Source of the DNA: Bradyrhizobium zhengyangense
Lineage (GTDB): Bacteria > Pseudomonadota > Alphaproteobacteria > Rhizobiales > Xanthobacteraceae
Assembly: GCF_022012435.1 (NCBI RefSeq)
Contig: NZ_JAKLUA010000003.1
Coordinates: 310,001 to 374,000, forward strand
Length of the DNA stretch: 64,000 nucleotides
Direction of reading: 5' to 3'
Below, one piece after another: positions 35,641 through 44,617 of this stretch; within the stretch, counting starts at the first letter, position 1; the number at the start of each line of letters is the position of its first letter. Made by a program: the position numbers and the translations under genes. The notes under the pieces are model-generated. The model did not search any database, had not been told where the DNA came from, and was given only the letters and a program-made list of their open reading frames with translations.

Positions 35641-35834
35641 CGAGACCGACGACGAAAGAAATCCAGGCGACCGCGCAAGTCGCCGGCGTTCCTGTCGACG
35701 AGGAGATCGCGACACGCATCTCCAATTCCATCGGGCCGGCCTTCGAGGGCTTTGCCGCCATTGCCGGCACGCTGCCGTTCGACCTCGAGCCCGCGCTCTA
35801 TCCGCTTGCGCAAGCCGCGAAGGTGTCGAAATGA
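35637..35834 (+). CDS. AtzG/GatC-like small amidase partner (DUF4089-like)
   Basis: 65-aa acidic-basic small protein (start MTRPTTKEIQATAQVAG). It overlaps both neighbours by four bases, the stop of the ATPase and the start of the amidase, a strong sign of a dedicated partner. Its pattern (a helix with ATRISNSIGPAFEGF, then LPFDLEPALYPL) matches the DUF4089 type seen beside AtzE-like amidases; AtzG stabilises AtzE by GatC-like contact. The match is from memory of length, position and the FD-LEP(A) end, not an alignment. It is easily missed by gene finders. Confidence 0.75.
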   Translation: MTRPTTKEIQATAQVAGVPVDEEIATRISNSIGPAFEGFAAIAGTLPFDLEPALYPLAQAAKVSK

Positions 35835-37246
35835 GCCGTGAACCTGCCCTGATGACGCTCACCGAGGTCGCGCGTGCGATCGCGATGAAGCAGGTGTCCT
35901 CGCATGAGGTGACGCGCGCGCTGTTGCACCGCATTGCGCAGTGGCAGCCGCATCTCAACGCCTTCATGTCGATTGAATCAGAAGCCGCGCTGAAGGCAGC
36001 CGATGCCGCCGACGCCGCGCTTGCGAACGGCGAGGTGCGTGGCCCGCTGCATGGCGTGCCGCTCGCGCACAAGGACATGTATTACGATGCCGGCAAGGTC
36101 TCGACCTGCGGCTCGTTGATCCGCCGCGATTTCGTGCCATCAGTGACGTCGACTGCGTTGCAGCGGCTGAAGGATGCCGGCCAGGTCAGGCTCGGCACGC
36201 TGCATCTGGCCGAATTCGCCTATGGCCCGACCGGGCACAACGCCCATTATGGCCCGGTACGCAATCCCTGGAATGTCGCGCATATCACCGGCGGGTCCTC
36301 CTCGGGCTCCGGTTCGGCGGTGGCCGCTCGGCTGACCTTTGCGGCGCTCGGCTCGGACACCGGCGGCTCGATCCGTATGCCCGCGCATTTCTGCGGTGTC
36401 ACCGGGCTGAAGACCACGGTCGGTCGCGTCAGCCGCGCCGGCGCGATGCCATTGTCGCAATCGCTCGACACGGTCGGCCCGCTCGCTCGCACCGCGGAAG
36501 ACTGCGCGCTGCTGCTGGCGCTGATGGCTGGCCCCGACCCCGAGGATTCGACCACGAGCCAAGAGCCGCTCTCGGACTACGTCGCGGCGACCAAGGGCTC
36601 GCTCAAGGGCCTCAAGATCGGCATCCCTGCGTCCTTCTATGTCGACGATCTCGACAGCGAGGTCGCGCGCGTGCTGGACGAGACCATCGCGGTGCTCAAG
36701 CGCGAGGGCGCAGATATCGTCAAGGTGGAGCTGCCGGACCAGCGGCAATTGCAGGCAGCGAGCCAGCTCGTGCTCGCCGCGGAAGCCGCCGCCTTCCACA
36801 AGCGCTGGATGATCGAGCGTCCCCAGGACTATGGTCCGCAGACCTTGATGCGGCTTCAGAACGGCCTCGCCATACCCGCCATCACCTATCTCGAGGCGAT
36901 GCGCTGGCGCGGCCCGGCCCTCGCTGCGCACAATGCAGCGACCGCCGGCGTCGACGCGGTGATCGCGCCGGCCTCGCCCATCCCGGCGCCGACGATCGAG
37001 GAGAGCGATGTCGGCGGCGGACCGAACGCGCCGGCGCTGCTGCAGCGGCTGACGCTGTTCACCCGCCCGGTGAATTTTCTGGGCCTGCCGTCGCTCACCG
37101 TACCATCAGGGTTTACCAAAAGCGGCTTGCCTGTCGGCATGCAGCTGATCGGCCGCTCCTTCGATGAAGCGACTTTGCTGACCATCGGCGCCGCCTTCCA
37201 GCGCGTCACCGATTATCACGAGAGGTTGCCAAAACTGCCGTCATGA
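35831..37246 (+). CDS. amidase-signature family hydrolase (AtzE/GatA-like)
   Basis: 471-aa amidase. The catalytic Ser-cisSer-Lys triad is visible: Lys81 in LAHKDMYYDAG, the Ser run GGSSSGS at 154-160, and Ser180 in SDTGGSIR. A following TGLKTTVGRVSRAGAMPLS block is typical of GatA-like amidases. It overlaps the AtzG-like gene by four bases and the second ATPase by four bases, so it is embedded in the transporter operon. It probably hydrolyses the imported amide in the cytosol. tRNA transamidation is unlikely as GatB is absent here. Confidence 0.9.
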   Translation: MSREPALMTLTEVARAIAMKQVSSHEVTRALLHRIAQWQPHLNAFMSIESEAALKAADAADAALANGEVRGPLHGVPLAHKDMYYDAGKVSTCGSLIRRDFVPSVTSTALQRLKDAGQVRLGTLHLAEFAYGPTGHNAHYGPVRNPWNVAHITGGSSSGSGSAVAARLTFAALGSDTGGSIRMPAHFCGVTGLKTTVGRVSRAGAMPLSQSLDTVGPLARTAEDCALLLALMAGPDPEDSTTSQEPLSDYVAATKGSLKGLKIGIPASFYVDDLDSEVARVLDETIAVLKREGADIVKVELPDQRQLQAASQLVLAAEAAAFHKRWMIERPQDYGPQTLMRLQNGLAIPAITYLEAMRWRGPALAAHNAATAGVDAVIAPASPIPAPTIEESDVGGGPNAPALLQRLTLFTRPVNFLGLPSLTVPSGFTKSGLPVGMQLIGRSFDEATLLTIGAAFQRVTDYHERLPKLPS

Positions 37247-38214
37247 CAAAGCTCGTCGAGATTTCAGGCCTCAACATCCGCTTCACCGGCGAGCGCACGG
37301 TCTATGCCGTGAACGATCTCAATCTCTCGCTCGGTGATGGCGAGGTGTTGGGCCTGCTCGGCGAGTCCGGTTCGGGCAAGAGCGTGACCCTGCGCGCGCT
37401 GATGCGGCTGTTGCCGAAGAAGCGCACGCAAATTTCGGGCGCTGTCAATGTGATGGGCCGCGACGTGCTCGCCATGAACGACGAGGAGCTGTCGTCGTTT
37501 CGCGGTCAGACCGTGTCGATGATCTTTCAAGAGCCGGCGCTCGCGCTTGACCCCGTCTACACCATCGGCGCGCAGATCGCCGAAAGCGTGGTGCGGCACG
37601 AAGGCAAGTCTCATGCGGAAGGGCGCGCGCGGGCGCTCGAAATGCTCGACATCGTGCGCATCCCCTCGGCAAAGCGACGGCTGGATGCCTATCCGCACGA
37701 AATGTCCGGCGGCATGCGCCAGCGCGCGATGATCGCGCTGGCGCTCGCATGCCGGCCGAAAATCCTGCTCGCGGACGAGCCCACCACCGCGCTCGATGCC
37801 ACCGTGCAGATCCAGATCCTCTTGCTGCTGCGCGAGCTGCAGCGCGAGTTCGGCATGTCCGTCATCTTCGTCACCCACGACATTGGCGTCGCGATCGAGA
37901 TCTGCGACCGCGTCGCGGTGATGTATGCCGGCCAGATCGTGGAGCAGGGCGCCTTGCGCGACATCGTCCGCACCCCGGTGCACCCCTATGCCAGGGGCCT
38001 GCTCGCCTCGACCATCCAGGGCGCCAAGCGCGGCGCCCGCCTCGAAACCATCCCCGGCACCCCGCCATCCCTCGCCGAAAAGCCGAACGGCTGCTCCTTC
38101 GCCCCCCGCTGCGCCGTGGCCCAGCCCCGCTGCCTGGAGCAGCTGCCGCCGAACGTCGAGGTCGGCCCGGGCCGGGCGGCACGGTGCGTGCTGGCCGAGC
38201 CGGTGCACGTCTGA
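37243..38214 (+). CDS. oligopeptide-type ABC ATPase (OppD/DppD-like)
   Basis: 323-aa ATPase. Walker A is GESGSGKS (residues 40-47), the signature [15 protein letters not shown], Walker [14 protein letters not shown], and the C-terminal cluster [14 protein letters not shown]. It starts within the amidase stop (ATGA at 37243-37246). With the OppF-like ATPase it powers the transporter. The order ATPase-F, amidase, ATPase-D is the reverse of the usual D then F order and has the amidase lying between them. Confidence 0.92.
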   Translation: MTKLVEISGLNIRFTGERTVYAVNDLNLSLGDGEVLGLLGESGSGKSVTLRALMRLLPKKRTQISGAVNVMGRDVLAMNDEELSSFRGQTVSMIFQEPALALDPVYTIGAQIAESVVRHEGKSHAEGRARALEMLDIVRIPSAKRRLDAYPHEMSGGMRQRAMIALALACRPKILLADEPTTALDATVQIQILLLLRELQREFGMSVIFVTHDIGVAIEICDRVAVMYAGQIVEQGALRDIVRTPVHPYARGLLASTIQGAKRGARLETIPGTPPSLAEKPNGCSFAPRCAVAQPRCLEQLPPNVEVGPGRAARCVLAEPVHV

Positions 38215-38403
38215 ACTCAAAAATACCCTGCGCCGGCACGCCCTTGTCACAATCCACCGCGCCCATCCCGCTGCGGCCATTTCTACTGTGCATGGGGTTG
38301 TTTTCGCGATTGCGGATCCGAGGGCCCTCCGGGAACACCATTCAGACCCCATTCATCCCGGTTCCCGTTCCATGGCCCCGTTAACGGAGAGGGACTTCAT
38401 CTT

Positions 38404-38673
38404 ATGTACATTTCTGGTCAAAGCCTCATCGTCATCCTGTTTGTCGGCTTGGTGGCCGGCTGGCTCGCTGGCAAGATCGTGCGCGGCGCCGGGTTCGGCA
38501 TCATCGGCGATATCGTGATCGGCATCGCCGGCGCGTTCGTCGCAACCTTCCTGTTCCCGAAGCTCGGCATCCATATTGGCGTCGGGCTGGTCTCGGAGAT
38601 CATCTATTCCGCCATCGGCGCCATCATCCTGCTGCTGGTGGTCCGGCTGATCCGCGGCGGCGGCCGGCTCTAG
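38404..38673 (+). CDS. GlsB/YeaQ/YmgE-family small membrane protein
   Basis: 89-aa very hydrophobic protein with three membrane segments: residues 8-25, 30-48 and 58-82. The pattern GLVAGWLAGKIVRGAGFGIIGD followed by GIAGAFVATFLFP is that of the transglycosylase-associated/GlsB family, known as stress-response membrane proteins. ATG at 38404 follows the sequence GGGACTTCATCTT. It is a stand-alone gene between the transporter operon and the secretion pair, and ends before a terminator-like hairpin at 38698. The molecular role of the family is not known. Confidence 0.9.
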   Translation: MYISGQSLIVILFVGLVAGWLAGKIVRGAGFGIIGDIVIGIAGAFVATFLFPKLGIHIGVGLVSEIIYSAIGAIILLLVVRLIRGGGRL

Positions 38674-38697
38674 CGGTTCGACCGATCGGAACCTTGT

Positions 38698-38742
38698 GCC
38701 TCTCCCCGGCGCCTCGTCAGCGCCCTGGGGGGAGGCGCTTGT
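38698..38742 (+). terminator. terminator-like hairpin after the GlsB-type gene
   Basis: GCCTCTCCCC (38698-38707) and GGGGGAGGC (38728-38736) pair, with GGCGC/GCGCC extending the stem, and a T-rich tail (TTGTCTTT) follows. It separates the gene from the secretion pair. Confidence 0.65.
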
Positions 38743-38937
38743 CTTTACTCGAAAAAGCCGCAAAGACTGTGAAATACCGGACTTGCGGATCGGGCTGTCC
38801 GCAGTAGATGTGGCAAGGTCCGGATGAATTTGATTGCATTGCAAGCGGGGAGAACCCGATATTAATCCGCGGCGCGTACGCCTCGATTTGCCTTTTAAAT
38901 CAGGGGGTCTGCCCCTCACCCGAAAGAGATCAGACTG

Positions 38938-40686
38938 ATGGCAGCCGTTCCCGGCCTCCGCCGTTCAGAGCTCGGTGACGCGCTGCGTGCCTGCCGCACT
39001 GCATTCGTCGGCGTCGGCTTCATGAGCTGCATGATCAACCTGCTCTATCTGACCGGATCGATCTTCATGCTGGAGGTCTACGACCGGGTGCTGCCGAGCC
39101 GCAGCATCCCGACCCTGGTCGGCCTGATCGTCCTCGCCGGCGGCCTGTATGTGGCACAAGGCGTGCTCGACATGATCCGCAGCCGCATCCTCGGACGGGT
39201 CGGTACCGCGCTCGACGAAGCCCTGAACGCGCGTGTGTTCGACACCATCGTGCGGCTCCCGCTCCTCGTCGGCAATCGCAACGAGGGGCTGCAGCCGCTG
39301 CGCGATCTCGACAATGTCCGCTCCTTCCTCGGCAGCATGGGCCCGAGCGCCTTCTTCGACCTGCCCTGGCTGCCGCTCTATCTCGGCATCTGCTTCGTCT
39401 TCCACGTCTGGATCGGCGTGACCGCGCTGGTCGGTGCCGTCATCCTGGTCGGCCTGACGCTTGTCACCGAGTTCCTGTCCCGCCAGCCGGCGAAGGAGGC
39501 GATGGGCCTTGCCGCCCAGCGCAACGACCTCGCCCAGTCCAGCCGCCGCAACGCCGAGGTGCTGGTGTCGATGGGCATGGCCGGCCGGCTCAACGCGCGC
39601 TGGAGCGCGGCCAACGAAAAATACCTCGCCGGCAATCAGCGTGCGAGCGATGTCTCCGGCGGCCTCGGCGCGATCGCCAAAGTGCTGCGCATGATGCTGC
39701 AATCGGCCGTGCTCGCTGTCGGCGCGACGCTCGTCATCCACCAGGAGGCGACCGCCGGCATCATCATCGCAGGCTCGATCCTCTCGGCCCGCGCGCTGGC
39801 GCCGGTCGATCTCGCCATCGCGCACTGGAAATCCTTCGTCGCGGCCCGCCAGAGCTGGCACCGCCTCAGCCGGCTCCTGGACCAGATACCGGCGCAGACG
39901 ATGCCGACCCAGTTGCAGGCGCCCACCAGTCGCCTCTCGGTCGAAGGCGTCGCCATGGTGGCGCCGGGCGACCAGCGCCTGATCGTCCAGGACGTCAATT
40001 TTACACTCGAAGCCGGCAACGGCCTCGGCGTGATCGGGCCGAGCGGCTCCGGCAAGTCCTCGTTGATCCGAGCACTGGTCGGCGTCTGGCAGCCGGTCCG
40101 CGGCAAGGTCCGGCTCGATGGCGCCGCGCTCGACCAATGGTCGAGTGACGTGCTCGGCCGCTACATCGGCTATTTGCCGCAGGACGTCGAACTGTTCGGC
40201 GGCACCATCGCGCAGAACATCAGCCGGTTCGATCCCGAGGCGACCTCCGACGGCATCATCGCCGCGGCCAAGGAAGCCGGCGTGCATGAGATGATCATCA
40301 AGATGCGCGAGGGCTACAACACGCAGGTCGGCGAGCAGGGCACTTCGCTCTCCGCCGGCCAGGCCCAGCGCGTGGCGCTGGCGCGCGCGCTCTATGGCAA
40401 TCCGTTCCTGATCGTGCTGGACGAACCCAATTCCAATCTCGACACCGAAGGTGACGAAGCGTTGACCCGCGCGATCCGCAGCGCCCGCGAGCGCGGTGCG
40501 ATCGTCGTCGTGGTCGCACATCGCCCGATCGGCGTCGAGGCGGTCGACCAGATCCTGGTGCTGCGCGATGGCCGCATGCAGGCCTTCGGTCCGAAGGAGC
40601 AGGTGCTCGCCCAGGTGCTGCAGCCCCGCGTCGCGCCGCCGGCGCCGATCAAGGTCGTCAGCGAAGGCGGAGTGGCCAAAGCATGA
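38938..40686 (+). CDS. type I secretion permease/ATPase (PrtD/LapB-like)
   Basis: 582-aa fused ABC exporter. Six membrane helices occur in residues 20-320 and the ATPase in the C-terminal half: Walker A GPSGSGKS (about residues 366-373), signature LSAGQAQRVALARAL, Walker B FLIVLDEPNSNLD. There is no N-terminal C39 peptidase or CLD domain, so it is of the PrtD-type that exports proteins with C-terminal signals. It overlaps the HlyD adaptor by four bases. An outer-membrane TolC-like gene is not in the window. The adhesin 12 kb upstream is the only plausible substrate here. Confidence 0.9.
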   Translation: MAAVPGLRRSELGDALRACRTAFVGVGFMSCMINLLYLTGSIFMLEVYDRVLPSRSIPTLVGLIVLAGGLYVAQGVLDMIRSRILGRVGTALDEALNARVFDTIVRLPLLVGNRNEGLQPLRDLDNVRSFLGSMGPSAFFDLPWLPLYLGICFVFHVWIGVTALVGAVILVGLTLVTEFLSRQPAKEAMGLAAQRNDLAQSSRRNAEVLVSMGMAGRLNARWSAANEKYLAGNQRASDVSGGLGAIAKVLRMMLQSAVLAVGATLVIHQEATAGIIIAGSILSARALAPVDLAIAHWKSFVAARQSWHRLSRLLDQIPAQTMPTQLQAPTSRLSVEGVAMVAPGDQRLIVQDVNFTLEAGNGLGVIGPSGSGKSSLIRALVGVWQPVRGKVRLDGAALDQWSSDVLGRYIGYLPQDVELFGGTIAQNISRFDPEATSDGIIAAAKEAGVHEMIIKMREGYNTQVGEQGTSLSAGQAQRVALARALYGNPFLIVLDEPNSNLDTEGDEALTRAIRSARERGAIVVVVAHRPIGVEAVDQILVLRDGRMQAFGPKEQVLAQVLQPRVAPPAPIKVVSEGGVAKA

Positions 40687-42017
40687 GCACGATGACGGTT
40701 GGCGGGACCAAGTCCGCCGCGACGAAGACCGTACGGGAATCGATCCGGTTTCACCTGTTCCTCGGGCTCGGAATCGTGGCGTTCCTCGCCGTCGGCCTCG
40801 GCGGCTGGGCCTCGACGGTGCTGATCTCGGGCGCGCTGATCGCGCCGGGCCAGATCGTGGTCGAATCCAACGTCAAGAAAGTCCAGCATCCGACCGGCGG
40901 CGTCGTCGGCGAGGTGCGCGCCCGCGACGGCGACGTGGTCAAGGCCGGCGACATCGTGGTGCGGCTCGACGACACCGTCACCAAGGCGAACCTGGCCATT
41001 GTCACCAAGAACCTCGACGCAGCGCTGGCGCGCGCGGCGCGGCTTCAGGCCGAGCAGCGCGGTCTGGACAAGATCGAGTTTCCGCAATCATTGCTTGACC
41101 GCGGTGACGATCCCGACGTCAAGGCGTTGCTCTCTGCCGAGACCAAGCTGTTCGACGTCCGCGTCAACGGCCGTGCCGGTCAGAAGGCGCAGCTGCGCGA
41201 GCGCATCCAGCAGCTCAATGAGGAGATCGAGGGTCTTTCCGCGCAGGAGAAAGCCAAGGACAAGGAGATCGCGCTGGTGCAGCAGGAGCTCACCGGCGTG
41301 CGCGATCTCTATGACAAGCACTTGGTGCAGATTTCGCGCCTGACCACGCTCGAGCGCGATTCGGCCCGCCTCAACGGCGAGCGCGCGCAATACATCGCTT
41401 CGCGGGCGCAGGCCAAGGGCAAGATCACCGAGACCGAGTTGCAGATCATCCAGGTCGACAAGGACATGGTGAGCGAGGTCTCCAAGGATCTGCGCGAGAC
41501 CAACGACAAGAGCGGCGAGCTGATCGAGCGCAAGGTCGCGGCCGAAGACCAGCTTCGCCGTGTCGACATTCGCGCCCCGCAGGACGGCATGGTGCTGCAA
41601 TCCACGGTGCACACCGTCGGCGGCGTCGTCACCGCCGGCGACACCCTGATGCTGATCGTGCCGCAGGCCGACGACCTTCAGGTCGAGGCCAAGGTCAATC
41701 CGGTCGACATCGACAAGCTGCAGATCGGCCAGAAGACGCTGCTGCGCCTCTCCGCCTTCAACCAGCGCACCACGCCCGAGCTCACCGGCGTCGTCAGCCG
41801 CGTCTCGCCTGACGTCACCACCGACCAGCGCACGGGCCAGAGCTACTACACCATCCGCGTCTCGATGTCGGCGGAGGAAGTCGCCAAGCTCGGTGATTCC
41901 AAGCTGATTCCTGGCATGCCGGTGGAAGCGTTTGTGCAGACCGGCGACCGCACCATGCTGTCCTACCTGTTGAAGCCGCTGCACGACCAGTTCATGCGGG
42001 CCTTCCGGGAGAAGTGA
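40683..42017 (+). CDS. type I secretion membrane-fusion adaptor (HlyD/PrtE-like)
   Basis: 444-aa adaptor. One membrane helix lies at residues 25-48, a long coiled coil from about 100 to 280, and the lipoyl/beta-barrel halves before and after it (VKKVQHPTGGVVGEV, and RAPQDGMVLQSTVHTVGGVV). The C-terminal block YYTIRVSMSAEEVAKL is typical of T1SS HlyD proteins. Four-base overlap with the ATPase shows co-translation. It bridges the ATPase to an outer-membrane TolC-type channel encoded elsewhere. It is followed by a hairpin at 42034-42065. Confidence 0.92.
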   Translation: MSTMTVGGTKSAATKTVRESIRFHLFLGLGIVAFLAVGLGGWASTVLISGALIAPGQIVVESNVKKVQHPTGGVVGEVRARDGDVVKAGDIVVRLDDTVTKANLAIVTKNLDAALARAARLQAEQRGLDKIEFPQSLLDRGDDPDVKALLSAETKLFDVRVNGRAGQKAQLRERIQQLNEEIEGLSAQEKAKDKEIALVQQELTGVRDLYDKHLVQISRLTTLERDSARLNGERAQYIASRAQAKGKITETELQIIQVDKDMVSEVSKDLRETNDKSGELIERKVAAEDQLRRVDIRAPQDGMVLQSTVHTVGGVVTAGDTLMLIVPQADDLQVEAKVNPVDIDKLQIGQKTLLRLSAFNQRTTPELTGVVSRVSPDVTTDQRTGQSYYTIRVSMSAEEVAKLGDSKLIPGMPVEAFVQTGDRTMLSYLLKPLHDQFMRAFREK

Positions 42018-42033
42018 CGCGCGGCAGCGCGTC

Positions 42034-42065
42034 ATCCCGGAGCGCGCTCAGCGCGCATCCGGGAT
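42034..42065. terminator. terminator-like hairpin after the secretion adaptor
   Basis: ATCCCGGA-GCGCGC (42034-42047) pairs with GCGCGC-A-TCCGGGAT (42051-42065) across the loop TCA. It begins 17 bases after the stop of the adaptor gene. No long T-run follows, so it may be a processing or repeat element instead. Confidence 0.6.
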
Positions 42066-42086
42066 ATCGAGCGGCAAGCTCAGTCT

Positions 42087-42203
42087 CGTAGGGTGGGTTT
42101 AGCCCTGCGGACTGCGCGAAGCGCAGACCGCTCTGCGTAACCCACCACTACTCTATCCGCGGAAGCAGAAGTGGTGGGTTACGCTGCGCTAACCCACCCT
42201 ACG
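42087..42203. repeat. intergenic palindromic repeat (TAGGGTGGGTTA type), copy 2
   Basis: CGTAGGGTGGGTT (42087-42099) pairs with AACCCACCCTACG (42191-42203); inside, GCGTAACCCACCAC (42135-42148) pairs perfectly with GTGGTGGGTTACGC (42171-42184). The outer and inner stems together cover nearly the whole 117 bp. It lies between the HlyD gene and the AMP nucleosidase gene. Confidence 0.85.
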
Positions 42204-42260
42204 GCACTTTTTTCTTTGCTATAGTTCGACTCAAGCTCCAGCAACCCCGCCGGTCGAACA

Positions 42261-43730
42261 ATGCAATCTCCACCCTCCATCGCCACGAAATCCTTCTCCG
42301 ATGCATCCGCGGCCGTCGCTCGCCTCGAAGAGATCTACGAGCGCAATACAAAGTTCCTGCGTGACCGGTTCGAGGTCTATGTCTCCGGCGAGGCGATCAC
42401 GACGCGGGTGCGGGCCTATTATCCTTTCGTCCGCCTCACCACTGCGACGCATGCGCGACTGGACTCGCGTCTCTCCTATGGCTTTGTCGCCGGCCCCGGC
42501 GTGCACGAGACCAGCGTGACGCGGCCGGATCTGTTCCGGGCCTATCTCACCGAACAGATCGGCCTGTTGATCCAGAACCATGGCGTACCCGTCGAGATTG
42601 GCGAATCCGCCGAGCCGATCCCGATCCACTTCGCCTATCGCCGCGACATCAACATCGAAGCCGCCATCACCACCAGCGAGAATTCGCCGATCACGCGATC
42701 GCTGCGCGACGCGTTCGACGTGCCTGATCTCGCCACGATGGACGATTCCATCGCCGACGGTACGTTCCAGCGTCAGGCGGGCGCCCCCGAGCCGCTGTCG
42801 CTGTTCCGCGCCGCCCGCGTCGACTACTCGCTGCGCCGGCTCTACCACTACACCGGCACGGACCCGGAGCATTTCCAGAACTTCGTGATTTTCACGAACT
42901 ACCAGTTCTATGTCGATGCCTTCGCGCAAGCGTGCCAGCAGCGGCTCCAGTCCGGTGAAGCTGGGCTCGACGCGTTCGTTGCACCCGGCAACGTCATCAC
43001 GCGCGGCGACGGAAGCACGACCGGGATCGCGCCTGCGCGTACACCGAATATGCCGGCCTTTCATCTGGTCGCGCCTGATTGTCGCGGCATCACGCTGATC
43101 AATATCGGCACCGGTCCGTCCAATGCGCGCAACGTCACCGATCACGTCGCGGTGCTGCGGCCTCATGCCTGGCTGATGCTCGGGCACTGCGCGGGCTTGC
43201 GCAACACGCAACGGCTTGGCGACTATGTGCTCGCGCACGGCTATGTGCGCGAGGACCATGTGCTCGATCGCGAGCTGCCGCTGTGGGTGCCTATCCCGGC
43301 ACTGGCCGAGATGCAGGTCGCGCTCGAGCAAGCGGTTGAGGACGTCACGGGGCTCGAGGGCTTTGAACTCAAGCGCCTGATGCGTACCGGCACCGTCGCC
43401 AGCGTCGACAACCGCAATTGGGAGATCTCCGGGTCCGAGGTCATTCGCCGCCTGTCGCAATCGCGCGCGGTCGCGCTCGATATGGAATCGGCCGCGATCG
43501 CCGCCAACGGTTATCGCTTCCGCGTGCCTTACGGCACGCTGCTCTGCGTCTCCGACAAGCCGCTGCACGGCGAGATCAAGCTCGCCGGCATGGCCAGCGA
43601 ATTCTACCGTGCCCGTGTCGGCCAGCATCTCGAGATCGGCCTGAAGGCGCTCGAACGGCTCAAGCAGCAGGAATCGGAGCGGCTGCATTCGCGCAAGCTT
43701 CGCAGCTTTGCCGAGGTCGCGTTCCAGTAA
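42261..43730 (+). CDS. amn: AMP nucleosidase
   Basis: 489-aa cytosolic enzyme that splits AMP into adenine and ribose 5-phosphate. The N-terminal domain (residues 15-170: TRVRAYYPFVRLTT, GFVAGPGVHETSVTRPD) and the C-terminal phosphorylase-fold catalytic domain (NIGTGPSNARNVTDHVAVLRP and SRAVALDMESAAIAANGYRF) are both present, in the order and length of Amn. The conserved DMESAA catalytic glutamate block is intact. The ATG at 42261 follows the repeat element by 57 bp. It is not in an operon with its neighbours. Confidence 0.93.
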   Translation: MQSPPSIATKSFSDASAAVARLEEIYERNTKFLRDRFEVYVSGEAITTRVRAYYPFVRLTTATHARLDSRLSYGFVAGPGVHETSVTRPDLFRAYLTEQIGLLIQNHGVPVEIGESAEPIPIHFAYRRDINIEAAITTSENSPITRSLRDAFDVPDLATMDDSIADGTFQRQAGAPEPLSLFRAARVDYSLRRLYHYTGTDPEHFQNFVIFTNYQFYVDAFAQACQQRLQSGEAGLDAFVAPGNVITRGDGSTTGIAPARTPNMPAFHLVAPDCRGITLINIGTGPSNARNVTDHVAVLRPHAWLMLGHCAGLRNTQRLGDYVLAHGYVREDHVLDRELPLWVPIPALAEMQVALEQAVEDVTGLEGFELKRLMRTGTVASVDNRNWEISGSEVIRRLSQSRAVALDMESAAIAANGYRFRVPYGTLLCVSDKPLHGEIKLAGMASEFYRARVGQHLEIGLKALERLKQQESERLHSRKLRSFAEVAFQ

Positions 43731-43876
43731 AGCCGGGCAGCTCTGCCCGAACAACGGCAGCACGCCTGTCGTGCCGAGCCGCTGATGTGCTCGCCTTCGT
43801 GTCGCGGGAATATCCCTGCCGAAGCAGGGTTATCATCTCGTCCGGGGCGTGTTCGAGCAGACATCAGGAGACCTCA

Positions 43877-44515
43877 ATGGTCAGTCCGATCATCAGGCTT
43901 GCCGTTCGCGGCGCGTATCTTGCGGCGTTCGTTGTCGCAGCCGGATCTGCGCCTGTCTGGGCCGCAGGCGGAGGTGGCGGCGGCGGTGGTGGAGGCGGCG
44001 GTGGTGGCGGAGGCGGCATGGATCCCTTCGCCCACCCCTCTTCCAGCCAGAGTACGCCGGCCCCGACCTATCCCGCGCGCACCGGCACCAAAGCCACCCA
44101 AAAGGGCAAGAAGGCCAACAACCAGTCGAGCATCGATGATCCGGCTTTTGCCGCAGGCTACCGCGTGGCCTACGACACCATATACGAGCGCAACGACTAC
44201 CCCGCCGCGATCGCGCAGTTGAAGTCACTTGGCCACGACGACAATGCGAATGTCGCGAACCTGATCGGTTACTCCTACCGCAAGCTTGGCGACTACAAGC
44301 AATCGCAGGTCTGGTACGAGCATGCGCTGACGATCGATCCGAACCACGTGCTGACCTGGCAGTATTATGGTCTATGGCAGCTCGAGCAGGGCAATCGCGA
44401 GCAAGCGATGTTTCATCTCAGCCGGATCGCGGCCATTTGCGGTACGGATTGCGATGAATACAAGTCGCTGGCCACGGCATTGAACAAGCCCACTGGAACA
44501 GCTCTCGCGTACTGA
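43877..44515 (+). CDS. exported Gly-rich TPR protein
   Basis: 212-aa protein with a signal peptide (start MVSPIIRLAVRGAYLAAF, cleavage near AVWA), then an uninterrupted run of about 17 glycines (residues 33-49), a linker rich in Pro/Ser/Thr and a TPR block (residues 95-190: YDTIYERNDYPAAIAQL, NLIGYSYRKLGDYKQSQVWYEHAL). Two Cys near residue 192 (ICGTDC) may form a disulfide. AGGAG is seven bases before the ATG. The role is not known; the TPR suggests protein contact in the periplasm. The glycine run is coded by GGC/GGT triplets, a repeat prone to slippage. Confidence 0.78.
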   Translation: MVSPIIRLAVRGAYLAAFVVAAGSAPVWAAGGGGGGGGGGGGGGGGGMDPFAHPSSSQSTPAPTYPARTGTKATQKGKKANNQSSIDDPAFAAGYRVAYDTIYERNDYPAAIAQLKSLGHDDNANVANLIGYSYRKLGDYKQSQVWYEHALTIDPNHVLTWQYYGLWQLEQGNREQAMFHLSRIAAICGTDCDEYKSLATALNKPTGTALAY

Positions 44516-44585
44516 AGCAGGCCGGGACGGCCGGCTATGAGATGCACGCCATCTGCGGGGTGACAAGTTGCGCGAATTTCAGCAT

Positions 44586-44612
44586 TGTCCCGTTCGGGGG
44601 GCGAACGGGACA
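44586..44612. terminator. 11-bp perfect hairpin between the TPR gene and the DUF1488 gene
   Basis: TGTCCCGTTCG (44586-44596) pairs with CGAACGGGACA (44602-44612) across GGGGG. It ends five bases before the ATG at 44618 and no T-run follows. It could terminate the TPR message or hide the ribosome site of the next gene. Confidence 0.7.
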
Positions 44613-44617
44613 GTTGC

